NCBI GenBank assembly: GCA_020061355.1
Contig: JAGUYK010000008.1
Location: 1-64,000 of the forward strand
Length of the DNA stretch: 64,000 bases
Reading direction: 5' to 3'
DNA from: Ignavibacteriales bacterium
GTDB taxonomy: Bacteria; Bacteroidota; Ignavibacteria; Ignavibacteriales; Melioribacteraceae
Shown: piece after piece, positions 33,390 through 42,104 of the stretch
Numbering within the stretch: the first letter of the stretch is position 1
How the letters are laid out: every line of letters begins with the position of its first letter
Program-made: the position numbers and the translations under genes
The notes under the pieces: model-generated
Told to the model about the DNA's origin: nothing
The model's input: only the letters and a program-made list of their open reading frames with translations
Database searches by the model: none

Positions 33390-34655
33390 TTAATACTTAT
33401 ACTTTATCCACTTAACGACTTCGGACCATTTAGGTTTTTTTCCTGTTCGTAAAATTCCAACACGATAAATTTTTCCGGCTAATGGAAAGATAGCCAACAA
33501 AGTAAGAATACTTATTGCAAGAGATAATGCAAGCTGGAATAAAGGAACTTCGGCTATCGTCATACGTGCCGGCATCACAATAATATTTGCAAACGGAATA
33601 AACGAAGAAATCTTGGCAATGGCGCTATTAGGATTTTCGATCATTGAGAAGGCAATAAAAAATGGAATAATTATTAGAAGCATTATAGGCCATAATCCTG
33701 ATTGTGCATCCTGCGGATTATCGAAAATTGCACCAACGGTTGCAAACAATCCGAGGAAGATTACCAGACCCAAAAAGAAGTTGAGTAAAAAATAAACAAC
33801 CTGCAATAATGTAATACTTATTGTAATTTCAGGCGGAAGCATAATCCACGTTGTTGATGTAACCATTATAACCGGTATAAGCCAGATTGACATCTGCAAT
33901 AATCCTGTTGCTCCAGAACCCAAAATTTTACCGATCATAAGTTCTTTAGCACTTACAGAAGATAAAATTACTTCAACTATTCTACTTGACTTCTCTTCAA
34001 TAACAGACTGCAAAATCATCTGTCCCATCATAATCAAACTTATATAGAGCAGAAAAGTAAAAAGATAGGTTAGAACCAGACTACCGTAACCTTCCTCTTC
34101 ATACCCCTCTTCCTTTGTTACTTTAAAACCTGTAAAATCAAGACCCTGCCTTGCAAAATTTAATTCCTCCATAGAGAGAGAGCGATTGCTGAAATAAGTA
34201 TCAATCAATACTTTGTTAATTGGTCTGCCTAACATTTCCGACAGGCGCCGGTTTTGAGGTGTTTTTGAATAGTATTCTAACTTCTTGTCTTTCAATGCAG
34301 AGTCCGGGATATAGAGCACGCCTGTTATCTTCTCATCAAGGACTTCCTGCTTTTTACTGTTTAAAAAATCTTTAAACTCCTCTTTATTCATTGTGCCGAA
34401 CAAAAGAATAAGACTTGAATCTTTTACTGATTCAGTACTGCTTAATTCACTTTCCAATTTGTAAGTTAGATCTGCTGATTCCGATACCACTGTAACGTTA
34501 AACTTTGTAGATCCTTCGTTCATCAAAAGTACCTGAATACCAATCAAACCGAACATAAATACGGGAAGCAGAATTGTCATTAAAATAAATCCTTTAGAAA
34601 TAACTCTTTCTTTAACCTCTCTTTTAAATACCGCGATCACCCTGTTATTAAACAT
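33390..34655 (-). CDS. ABC-2 type exporter permease (NatB-like)
   Basis: A 421-residue membrane protein of the ABC-2 NatB-like group. One N-terminal helix (about 20-42) is followed by a large extracytoplasmic domain (about 43-195) and a C-terminal block of five or six helices (about 200-410), with VIEEKSSRIVEVILSSVSAKELMIGKILG between the first two. Members with NatA partners export sodium or other small solutes; the substrate here is not readable. Its start overlaps the ATPase gene by 8 bp, so the two form one transporter. Confidence 0.88.
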   Translation of the reverse strand: MFNNRVIAVFKREVKERVISKGFILMTILLPVFMFGLIGIQVLLMNEGSTKFNVTVVSESADLTYKLESELSSTESVKDSSLILLFGTMNKEEFKDFLNSKKQEVLDEKITGVLYIPDSALKDKKLEYYSKTPQNRRLSEMLGRPINKVLIDTYFSNRSLSMEELNFARQGLDFTGFKVTKEEGYEEEGYGSLVLTYLFTFLLYISLIMMGQMILQSVIEEKSSRIVEVILSSVSAKELMIGKILGSGATGLLQMSIWLIPVIMVTSTTWIMLPPEITISITLLQVVYFLLNFFLGLVIFLGLFATVGAIFDNPQDAQSGLWPIMLLIIIPFFIAFSMIENPNSAIAKISSFIPFANIIVMPARMTIAEVPLFQLALSLAISILTLLAIFPLAGKIYRVGILRTGKKPKWSEVVKWIKYKY

Positions 34656-35577
34656 TTCGCACCTCCTTTAATTCAAGTCCGTCGGTTCCGGCAAACTCAA
34701 TAAATATTTCCTGCAGTGATATATCGTTGGCATCAAACTTTTTAATAATTATACCTCTATCGACAAGCATTTTTAATAAATTCTGCGCCTGCTCCGGTTC
34801 TTTAACTCTGATACCGGTTGTATTACCGAAATTTTCAACCTTTTCAATCATCGGATGACCTTTTAAAAAGGAGATGTCCCCTTCATAATTTAAGCTGACA
34901 TTCTTCTGCGCATACTTTGCTTTAATCTCGCTCAGTTTCCCTTTCAAAATAATTTTTCCCCGATCAATCATGGCAAGATGGTCGCAAAGTTTTTCGGCAA
35001 ATTCCATCAGGTGAGTAGAAAAGATAATTACCTTGCCTCTTTCTTTCATTTCAAGGATAATATCTTTTAACAGATTTGTGTTTACCGGATCGAGTCCGGC
35101 GAAGGGTTCATCAAGAATAACAAAATCGGGATCGTGAAGAACAGTTGCAATAAATTGAAGTTTCTGTTGATTTCCTTTTGAAAGATCTTCAACTTTCGAA
35201 AGCCGGCGGTCGTAAAGTTCAAATCTTTTTAAGTATTCATTGGCCTTCTTATGAATTTCTCTTCCGCTCTTCCCCTTAATTTCAGCAAAGTAATATAAAG
35301 TATCTAGCACTTTCATTTTTTTGTAAAGGCCGCGTTCTTCGGGAAGGTAACCAACCCTGTTTTTAAAATCCTGACCGACTTTAACGCCGCGCAGATTAAC
35401 TTCGCCTTCGTCGGGAAGGTAGATTCCCATCATCATTCTAATTGTAGTTGTTTTACCAGCGCCGTTTCTACCGATCAGTCCGAATATCGAACCTTCCGGT
35501 ACTTCAAACGAAGCCTGGTTAACCGCCACCAATGATCCAAAACGTTTTGTTAGATTTTTTACTTCAAGTGCTTGCAT
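34648..35577 (-). CDS. ABC transporter ATP-binding protein (NatA-like)
   Basis: A 309-residue ABC ATPase. Walker A is GRNGAGKT (36-43); the signature appears as LSKGNQQKLQFIATVLHDP (about 133-151); Walker B is FVILDEPFAGLDP; the H-loop is IIFSTHLMEFAE. The C-terminal extension (about 225-309) is typical of drug/Na+ export ATPases. It overlaps the permease gene by 8 bp and is the first gene of this pair. The 113-bp gap before it (35578-35690) shows no gene. Confidence 0.93.
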   Translation of the reverse strand: MQALEVKNLTKRFGSLVAVNQASFEVPEGSIFGLIGRNGAGKTTTIRMMMGIYLPDEGEVNLRGVKVGQDFKNRVGYLPEERGLYKKMKVLDTLYYFAEIKGKSGREIHKKANEYLKRFELYDRRLSKVEDLSKGNQQKLQFIATVLHDPDFVILDEPFAGLDPVNTNLLKDIILEMKERGKVIIFSTHLMEFAEKLCDHLAMIDRGKIILKGKLSEIKAKYAQKNVSLNYEGDISFLKGHPMIEKVENFGNTTGIRVKEPEQAQNLLKMLVDRGIIIKKFDANDISLQEIFIEFAGTDGLELKEVRNV

Positions 35578-35690
35578 TTAACTCCCCTAAATAGTGACCT
35601 CATTTTGACGTGCAATATAATGAAAGTGATGCAAAATTAAATTTAAAGATGATGAAAACATATAAAGAAAAGGTGAAAATTTACTTCTTC

Positions 35691-37061
35691 TTATGATAAT
35701 TTACGCATCCAGAATTTTAATTGTTTATCAACTTCTTTCGGTGAAGTGCTGCCATCAGATAATCTATTATTGATGCTCGATTTAGCGGTGAGAAAATTAT
35801 AAAGATTTTTTTCGAATTTGGGAGAGATTTTTTTGTAGTCAGCAAGTAATATTTCATTCAATTTTTTTTTCTTTGAAACGGCAAGAGCGACAACTTTTCC
35901 CACATTATTATGTGCTTCCCTAAACGGAATCTCTTTTCGAACTAAATAATCGACAAGTTCAGTTGAAAGTGATAGATCGCCATCAAGTTCTTTTTCGAAA
36001 CGGTCTTTTCTGAAACTTGTATGTTTCAACAATCCCGCCATAATTTCCAGGCAATCTTTTGTTGTGTTGACTGCTTCGGTAAGATGAAATTTATCTTCCT
36101 GCATATCACGGTTATATGCAAGCGGAAGTGATTTCATTACTGTTAATATTCCTATTAAAGTGCCATAGACCCGTCCGGTTTTTCCTCGTACAAGTTCTGC
36201 AATGTCGGGATTTTTTTTCTGCGGCATAAGACTGCTTCCGGTTGCAAATGAATCGTCGAATTGAGCGAATGCAAATTCCTGTGAGCTCCATAGAACTAAT
36301 TCTTCGGCTAATCGACTTAAATTCACCATTATAATTGCACATGTACTTATAAATTCTATAACAATATCCCTGCTGCTAACCGCATCAAGTGAGTTTTCAA
36401 CAATGCCCTTCATGCCGAGAAGCTTAGCAGTGTAGTTGCGATCGATCGGCAAAGTAGTACCTGAGAGAGCGGCTGCACCAAGAGGTGATTTATCGGCACG
36501 CTTTAAGCAGTCGTTAAGCCGCTCAACATCTCTCCCCAACATCGAAATATATGCAAGCAAGTGATGTGCAAAGAGTATCGGCTGAGCTCTCTGCAAATGT
36601 GTGTAGCCGGGCACTATCGTACTTTTATGTTTTGAAGAAATTTTTAATAACGTTTTCTGCAAACCAATTAATGTCTTTATCAAAGTAGTAATTTCTTTTT
36701 TCAAATAAAGCCGCTCATCGAGAGCAACCTGATCGTTACGGCTCCGTGCGGTGTGTAATTTCTTTCCGATAGCTCCGATTTTTTTTGTTATCTGCTCTTC
36801 TATAAATGAATGGATATCTTCGTTGCGCCAATCATATTTTAGTTTACCTGACAATATTTCTTTTCTGATCGATTCAAGCGCACTAATTATTTTTTTACCT
36901 TCTGCATATGAAATTATTTTCTGCTTCATGAGCATCTTTACATGTGCAATACTGCCAACAATATCTTCATTGTAAAGTTTTCCGTCAATATCAATCGATG
37001 ATGAAAATTTCAAAGCCTTTTCATCAAGCGACTTTTTGAATCTGCTGTTCCACGTCGGCAA
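35691..37061 (-). CDS. argH: Argininosuccinate lyase
   Basis: This enzyme cleaves argininosuccinate into arginine and fumarate, the last step of arginine synthesis. The superfamily signature GSSLMPQKKNPD lies near residues 275-286, with the catalytic serine loop. HTARSRNDQVALD and PGYTHLQRAQP are further family blocks. The 456 residues are standard. It is the last gene of the arg operon, 73 bp after argG, and a palindromic repeat lies in that gap. Confidence 0.97.
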   Translation of the reverse strand: MPTWNSRFKKSLDEKALKFSSSIDIDGKLYNEDIVGSIAHVKMLMKQKIISYAEGKKIISALESIRKEILSGKLKYDWRNEDIHSFIEEQITKKIGAIGKKLHTARSRNDQVALDERLYLKKEITTLIKTLIGLQKTLLKISSKHKSTIVPGYTHLQRAQPILFAHHLLAYISMLGRDVERLNDCLKRADKSPLGAAALSGTTLPIDRNYTAKLLGMKGIVENSLDAVSSRDIVIEFISTCAIIMVNLSRLAEELVLWSSQEFAFAQFDDSFATGSSLMPQKKNPDIAELVRGKTGRVYGTLIGILTVMKSLPLAYNRDMQEDKFHLTEAVNTTKDCLEIMAGLLKHTSFRKDRFEKELDGDLSLSTELVDYLVRKEIPFREAHNNVGKVVALAVSKKKKLNEILLADYKKISPKFEKNLYNFLTAKSSINNRLSDGSTSPKEVDKQLKFWMRKLS

Positions 37062-37094
37062 CTCGTATCTCCCTTATTCTCTTTATTTCAGTGT

Positions 37095-37129
37095 CTCTGC
37101 GTAAAAATATTTACCGCGGAGACGCAGAG
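37095..37129. repeat. Palindromic repeat between argG and argH
   Basis: CTCTGCGT (37095-37102) pairs with ACGCAGAG (37122-37129). The loop contains ACCGCGGAG. A related, weaker element lies at 60348-60402. It may attenuate or stabilise the argG-argH mRNA. Confidence 0.6.
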
Positions 37130-37134
37130 TTAAA

Positions 37135-38364
37135 TTAAGCAACTGCGCTCTTACTTTCGTTTTTTACTTTTTGTGTTACACGGTTATAAGTTTTCAACGG
37201 CAAACCATAAATTTTAATAAATCCTTCAGAAGCTTTATGGTCAAATTGGTCTTCTGCAGTGTAAGTTGCAAGTGCCGGATCATATAAAGAATAAGGAGAT
37301 GTTCTTCCGAGGACGCGCAGTGTTCCTTTATAAAGTTTAACTTTCACCAGCCCTGTAACCCGCTCCTGGGTCTTATCCACAAATGCGGAGAGAGCTTCTC
37401 TCAAAGGAGAGAACCAGAGTCCATTGTAAATCAGGTTGGAAAATTCATGAGCTACAAGTGATTTATAATGCATTACAGATTTTTCAAGTGTCAATCGTTC
37501 CAATTCTTTATGTGCAAAGTGAAGTATTGTTGCTGCCGGAGCTTCATAAACCTCTCTCGATTTAATTCCTACCAGTCTATTTTCTATAAGGTCTATTCTG
37601 CCAATAGCATTCTTGGCGCCGATAACGTTAAGAAATTTTACAAGTGATATATTTTCCATTACCTGTCCGTTTACTGCAACCGGGATTCCCTCTTCAAATT
37701 CAATTGCAACTTCATCGGATTCGTGATTCGCATTCTCTGGTGAAGTTGTTGATTGAAAAGCATCTTCAGGAGGAGCGACCATCGGATCTTCAAGAACACC
37801 ACATTCAATACTTGTTCCCCAGATATTCTCATCTATCGAATAGGGATTTTCTTTTGTTGCAGTGACAGGAATATTATTCATCTTTGCATAGTCAATCTCT
37901 TCCTCACGCGACTTAAATTCCCACTCTCTCAGCGGTGCAATAATTTTCAGATCGGGCGCAAGTGCACCGACCGAAACTTCAAATCGTACCTGGTCATTCC
38001 CCTTACCTGTACATCCGTGCGATACCATATTAGCACCTTCTTTCAATGCGACATCAACTAATGCTTTTGCAAGCAGGGGTCTTCCAATTGATGTAGCCAT
38101 CGGGTAAGCATCTTCATACATTGCTCCGGCTTTTAATGAAGGATAAACATATTCTTCAATAAACTCTTTTCGTAAATCCTGAATATAAACTTTGGATGCG
38201 CCGGATTTTAGTGCCTTCTCTTTTAATCCGGTTAATTCCTTGGTCTGACCGAGATCGCCGGTGAAGGTAATGATCTCAGCATCAAAATGATTTTTCAACC
38301 AGTGAACCATAACGGATGTATCCAATCCGCCCGAATACGCTACAACAATTTTGTTCTTGTTCAT
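37135..38364 (-). CDS. argG: Argininosuccinate synthase
   Basis: ArgG joins citrulline and aspartate with ATP to argininosuccinate. The PP-loop ATP site [10 protein letters not shown] lies at about residues 9-18. The blocks [14 protein letters not shown] and [13 protein letters not shown] are diagnostic. It has 409 residues. The start lies 1 bp after the argR stop, so translation is probably coupled. It is followed by argH. Confidence 0.97.
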   Translation of the reverse strand: MNKNKIVVAYSGGLDTSVMVHWLKNHFDAEIITFTGDLGQTKELTGLKEKALKSGASKVYIQDLRKEFIEEYVYPSLKAGAMYEDAYPMATSIGRPLLAKALVDVALKEGANMVSHGCTGKGNDQVRFEVSVGALAPDLKIIAPLREWEFKSREEEIDYAKMNNIPVTATKENPYSIDENIWGTSIECGVLEDPMVAPPEDAFQSTTSPENANHESDEVAIEFEEGIPVAVNGQVMENISLVKFLNVIGAKNAIGRIDLIENRLVGIKSREVYEAPAATILHFAHKELERLTLEKSVMHYKSLVAHEFSNLIYNGLWFSPLREALSAFVDKTQERVTGLVKVKLYKGTLRVLGRTSPYSLYDPALATYTAEDQFDHKASEGFIKIYGLPLKTYNRVTQKVKNESKSAVA

Positions 38365-38365
38365 T

Positions 38366-38827
38366 TTAAGTTATTCCTAAAGTTGTTTTTAATTGTTCTA
38401 TTATTGTTTTCATCTTCTTTATCGAACGCGGGATAATAAGGATTGTATCATCACCGGCAATTGTACCAAGAATTTCGGTTTGCTTCTGACTATCAATAAA
38501 GACTGCAACTCCCTGGGCTCTACCGGTAAATGTTCGAATAACTATTAACTGTTCATTATTATCAATAGATATTACTTCTTCAGAAATGCGGCTTTTGATT
38601 AACGATTGCGTCCCCGATTCACCAACTTTATAAACCGTTCCTTTCGGCGTCGGGACTCTAACAATTCCAAGATCATTCAAATCTCTTGATAATGTTGCTT
38701 GTGTAACTCTAATTCCATTCTGTTTCAAAAGTCTTACAAGCTGAGTCTGGTTATAAACTTCCTGAGAAGTAATTATTGATTTAATAAGCGAATGACGCTT
38801 GCTGATATCTTCTAATTTTTTGCTCAT
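38366..38827 (-). CDS. argR: Arginine repressor
   Basis: ArgR is a hexameric, arginine-dependent repressor. The N-terminal winged helix (about 10-75) contains [33 protein letters not shown], given here as two adjoining motifs [13 protein letters not shown] and [13 protein letters not shown]. The C-terminal arginine-binding domain includes [15 protein letters not shown]. It has 153 residues. It is encoded inside the operon it likely controls, between argB (67 bp) and argG (1 bp). Two ARG-box-like sites precede argC. Confidence 0.96.
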   Translation of the reverse strand: MSKKLEDISKRHSLIKSIITSQEVYNQTQLVRLLKQNGIRVTQATLSRDLNDLGIVRVPTPKGTVYKVGESGTQSLIKSRISEEVISIDNNEQLIVIRTFTGRAQGVAVFIDSQKQTEILGTIAGDDTILIIPRSIKKMKTIIEQLKTTLGIT

Positions 38828-38894
38828 ATCAAATCCTCTTTAGTGTTATTTCGAACCTAATACCTAATCCCTTTCATTTCAAGTCTCTTAGTTT

Positions 38895-39743
38895 TTAATC
38901 GCCGACTATCTCGGTCCCAACTCCCTCTTCAGTAAATATTTCAAGCAGAAGTGCATGTTCAATTCTTCCGTCAACTATGTGCACTTTATTCACCCCGGCG
39001 TTCAATGCATTTAAGGCAGACTCTACTTTGGGAATCATCCCGCCGTTAATAATTCCCTTTTCAATGAAATCCAAAATTTCCATCTCTGTAAGATGTGAAG
39101 CCAATTCATCATTAATCTTTACACCCTCGGTATCACTCATATAAACAAGCTTAGCCGCATCAATTGCACCGGCGATAGAACCGGCAGCAAGATCAGCGTT
39201 TACATTATAAACATTTCCAAATTTGTCAACACCCATTGGTGCAATCACGGGCATATAGCCGTCCTTCAGTAAGTTTTTTATCAATGATTCATTTACATCA
39301 ATTACTTCGCCTACTAATCCGAGATCTTCCTTTTCATATTTTTTCACCTTTATAAGATCGACATCAATTCCGCTAATTCCGATTGCTCTTCCGCCATGAA
39401 TGTTTATTCTTCTCACAATATCTTTATTAATTAAACCGGCAAGGACCATTTGTACAACTTCAAGAGTTTCTTCATCTGTAAATCTTTGCCCATTAACAAA
39501 ACTCGTTTTTATGTTCAGTCTGTTTGATAAAGAAGTGATTTCTTTTCCTCCGCCATGGACAACTACAATGTTGATCCCGATTTTACGAAGCAGCGTTACA
39601 TCCTTTGCAATCATTGATTTAAGCGATTCCTCTTCCATTACAGCGCCGCCGTATTTTATTACGAACGTTTTCCCTTCAAACTGCTGAATGTAAGGGAGCG
39701 CTTCTATCAGAATATCTTCTTTTTTGAATGTGGCCGTTGTCAA
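38895..39743 (-). CDS. argB: Acetylglutamate kinase
   Basis: ArgB phosphorylates N-acetylglutamate. The motifs are VIKYGGAVM (about 28-36), VVHGGGKEI (about 61-69) and the C-terminal VESALNALNAGVNKVHIVDGR region, with 282 residues. The start codon is TTG at 39743, which overlaps the argJ stop as TTGA. The next in-frame Met would delete the nucleotide-binding glycine loop, so TTG must be the start. The lack of an N-terminal extension suggests a non-feedback-inhibited or weakly inhibited form, which is an inference. Confidence 0.96.
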   Translation of the reverse strand: MTTATFKKEDILIEALPYIQQFEGKTFVIKYGGAVMEEESLKSMIAKDVTLLRKIGINIVVVHGGGKEITSLSNRLNIKTSFVNGQRFTDEETLEVVQMVLAGLINKDIVRRINIHGGRAIGISGIDVDLIKVKKYEKEDLGLVGEVIDVNESLIKNLLKDGYMPVIAPMGVDKFGNVYNVNADLAAGSIAGAIDAAKLVYMSDTEGVKINDELASHLTEMEILDFIEKGIINGGMIPKVESALNALNAGVNKVHIVDGRIEHALLLEIFTEEGVGTEIVGD

Positions 39744-40960
39744 GATCGGTAGCTCCCGTTAATCTTCACATATTCTTCAGAGAAATCACATGTCCAGCAA
39801 TTAGCCGATTCATTTCCTTCATTTAATTTTATCACAAGTTCAATCTGATTTCCTTTTAAAGTCTGATTCGCAACAGCATTCGGTAAAGCAACAATAAAAT
39901 TCTTCTGTAATATTTGAGTGCCGTTAATAAATATTTCGAACTTAGCCGGATCGAATTCAATACCGGAGTAACCGACAGCGGCAATTATTCTTCCCCAGTT
40001 TGCGTCTTCGCCATGAATAGCGGTTTTAACCAATGGCGAGAGAGCAATTGTTTTTGCAGCTTTACCTGCATCTTCATCGGTTAGTGCCCCTTCAACTTTT
40101 ATTTCGATCAATTTTGTAGCACCTTCACCGTCGCGTACAATATCGACGGCTAATTTTTTAAGCAGTTGGAAAAGTTCTGCTTCGAATGTTTTGTATGACA
40201 CACTCCCCTTAGTTATTACAACACCCGAAGCAGCATTTGAAAGCATAAGAACCATATCATTTGTACTTGTATCGCCATCAACAATTATTCTATTGAAAGT
40301 TTTATCGGTAGTTTTTTTAAGTAAGGATTGCAAAGTATCTCTTTCAATCGCGGCATCTGTAGTAATAAAACCAAGCATTGTTGCCATGTTAGGATGAATC
40401 ATTCCCGATCCTTTAGCAATACCGCTAATTGTAACTTCTTTGCCGTCTATTATGAATGAAGCTGATTCTGCTTTGTAAAATGTATCCGTAGTCATTATTG
40501 CTTCTGCGGCATCTTTTTCATCACCCTGGATCAGATTAGATTTAATCATATTAATTCCATTCAGAATTTTTTCCATTGGAAGTGGTTCGCCTATTACTCC
40601 GGTCGATGCAACAAGGACTTCTTCCTTCTTTATCCTGAGAATATCAGCGGTCTGTTCCGCCATAATCTCAGAATCAAAATAACCGCGATCGCCTGTGCAT
40701 GCATTCGCATTTCCACTATTAACAATTATTGCGTGAAAAGTTTCGCTTTCCGATAGATGTTTTTTACTAATTAATACAGGTGCTGCCTGAACTTTATTCA
40801 ACGTAAAAACTCCTGCTGCAGTAGCCGGATAATCCGAAACAATTAGTGCCAGATCCTTTTTATACTTTTTTACGCCGCAATGAATACCGGCAGATCTATA
40901 ACCCAACGGCAATTTTGTCTTCATACTAATTATATTTGCTGCAGGTGCTTCTTTGAACAT
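39740..40960 (-). CDS. argJ: Bifunctional ornithine acetyltransferase / N-acetylglutamate synthase
   Basis: ArgJ recycles the acetyl group from acetylornithine to glutamate and can also use acetyl-CoA. It self-cleaves before the nucleophile Thr194 in HPNMATMLGF, giving alpha and beta chains. GHxGNANA-type NSGNANACTG (81-90) and VDGDTSTND are family blocks. It has 406 residues. Its start overlaps argC by 31 bp and its end overlaps argB by 4 bp. With ArgJ present no argE is required. Confidence 0.97.
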   Translation of the reverse strand: MFKEAPAANIISMKTKLPLGYRSAGIHCGVKKYKKDLALIVSDYPATAAGVFTLNKVQAAPVLISKKHLSESETFHAIIVNSGNANACTGDRGYFDSEIMAEQTADILRIKKEEVLVASTGVIGEPLPMEKILNGINMIKSNLIQGDEKDAAEAIMTTDTFYKAESASFIIDGKEVTISGIAKGSGMIHPNMATMLGFITTDAAIERDTLQSLLKKTTDKTFNRIIVDGDTSTNDMVLMLSNAASGVVITKGSVSYKTFEAELFQLLKKLAVDIVRDGEGATKLIEIKVEGALTDEDAGKAAKTIALSPLVKTAIHGEDANWGRIIAAVGYSGIEFDPAKFEIFINGTQILQKNFIVALPNAVANQTLKGNQIELVIKLNEGNESANCWTCDFSEEYVKINGSYRS

Positions 40961-41982
40961 TTTAATAATCCTTCTTGTTGATCTAATCCAAACATTATAT
41001 TCATGTTTTGAACCGCCTGTCCGGCAGCTCCTTTAATTAAATTATCTATAGTAGAAAGAATTGTTATGATACCATTGTTAATTGAAAAACCGATATCGCA
41101 GAAGTTGGTGTATGTTACGTTTTTTATTTCCGGTATCAGCGGATGAATTATTCTGACAAACGGTGTATTTGAATAATATTTGTTAAATATTTCCATGCAT
41201 AATATTGCATCTGCATTTTTATCAACTTTCACTTGAATTGTCGTATATATTCCTCTTGTTATCGGAAGCAGATGCGGGACAAATGAAAATGTCGGTTCAA
41301 TTCCGCTGAACAATTCAAGATACTTTTTTATTTCCGGCATGTGCTGGTGGCTACCTACTTTATAAGCTCGCACACTCTCATTTACTTCCGAGAAGATCAT
41401 ATTTTCTGCTGCAGATTTACCTGCACCCGATGTACCGCTATATGAGATAATACTTATAAAGCTATGATCAACAACACCCTCTTTTATCAATGGAATTAAA
41501 GGGAGTAGAACGCTTGTAGGATAACAGCCGGGATTAGCTACAATAGCTGCATTAGCAATTTCGCTTTCGTTCCACTCACTTAAACCATAAACTGCTTTAT
41601 TTAATAGCTCCGGTGCACTGTGATCATGTTTATAGTATTTATTATAATCAGTGATTTTGCTAAGTCTAAAATCACCGCCTAAATCAATTACTTTTATTCC
41701 ACTTTCGTAGGCAGCTTTAACATATTGAATTGCCTGACCGGATGGAAGAGCAATAAATAAAAGATTCGTATCATTTATATCAGATTCATTGAAAAGTTCT
41801 ATCTCTTTAGATATCATTCCTCTTAAGGAAGGATGGACTTCTTCAATTCTATTGCCGGCCGATCTGCTGCCGTATAAATGCTTTATCTCGACTTCCGGAT
41901 GGTTGATAAGTATTTTTATCAACTCCAGACCGGAATAACCCGCCGCACCGACTATACTGACCTTTATCATACCAAGCTTCAT
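40930..41982 (-). CDS. argC: N-acetyl-gamma-glutamyl-phosphate reductase
   Basis: ArgC reduces acetylglutamyl phosphate with NADPH. The NADP loop is VGAAGYSGLELIK (11-23). The catalytic cysteine is Cys153 in VANPGCYPTSV. It has 350 residues from the ATG at 41982; an internal ATG at 41970 would give a start more like other family members, and neither has a clear SD. It is the first gene of argC-J-B-R-G-H. ARG-box-like palindromes begin 9 bp upstream of the first ATG, so ArgR binding would block initiation. Confidence 0.96.
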   Translation of the reverse strand: MKLGMIKVSIVGAAGYSGLELIKILINHPEVEIKHLYGSRSAGNRIEEVHPSLRGMISKEIELFNESDINDTNLLFIALPSGQAIQYVKAAYESGIKVIDLGGDFRLSKITDYNKYYKHDHSAPELLNKAVYGLSEWNESEIANAAIVANPGCYPTSVLLPLIPLIKEGVVDHSFISIISYSGTSGAGKSAAENMIFSEVNESVRAYKVGSHQHMPEIKKYLELFSGIEPTFSFVPHLLPITRGIYTTIQVKVDKNADAILCMEIFNKYYSNTPFVRIIHPLIPEIKNVTYTNFCDIGFSINNGIITILSTIDNLIKGAAGQAVQNMNIMFGLDQQEGLLKCSKKHLQQI

Positions 41983-41990
41983 TTTTTGAG

Positions 41991-42024
41991 GGCATAATTA
42001 TACAATAATATGCATAATTATGCA
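41991..42024 (-). promoter_or_regulatory. Tandem ARG-box-like operators of the arg operon
   Basis: The perfect palindrome TGCATAATTATGCA (42011-42024) and a 12/14 copy GGCATAATTATACA (41991-42004) are spaced 20 bp centre to centre, i.e. on the same helix face. ArgR normally binds paired AT-rich boxes about 21 bp apart. argR is in the operon itself. Confidence 0.75.
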
Positions 42025-42048
42025 AGTTAATTTTTAGAGGGTAATAAA

Positions 42049-42072
42049 AAAACCCGACAATAGCCGGGTTTT
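42049..42072 (-). terminator. Rho-independent terminator of the serine hydrolase gene
   Basis: AAAACCCG (42049-42056) pairs with CGGGTTTT (42065-42072). On the minus strand the stem is followed by a run of T, 33 bp after the stop of the serine hydrolase gene. It insulates that gene from the arg operon promoter. Confidence 0.85.
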
Positions 42073-42104
42073 ATAGTTAAACAACATGCGTTCTTCGGGG
42101 AGTT

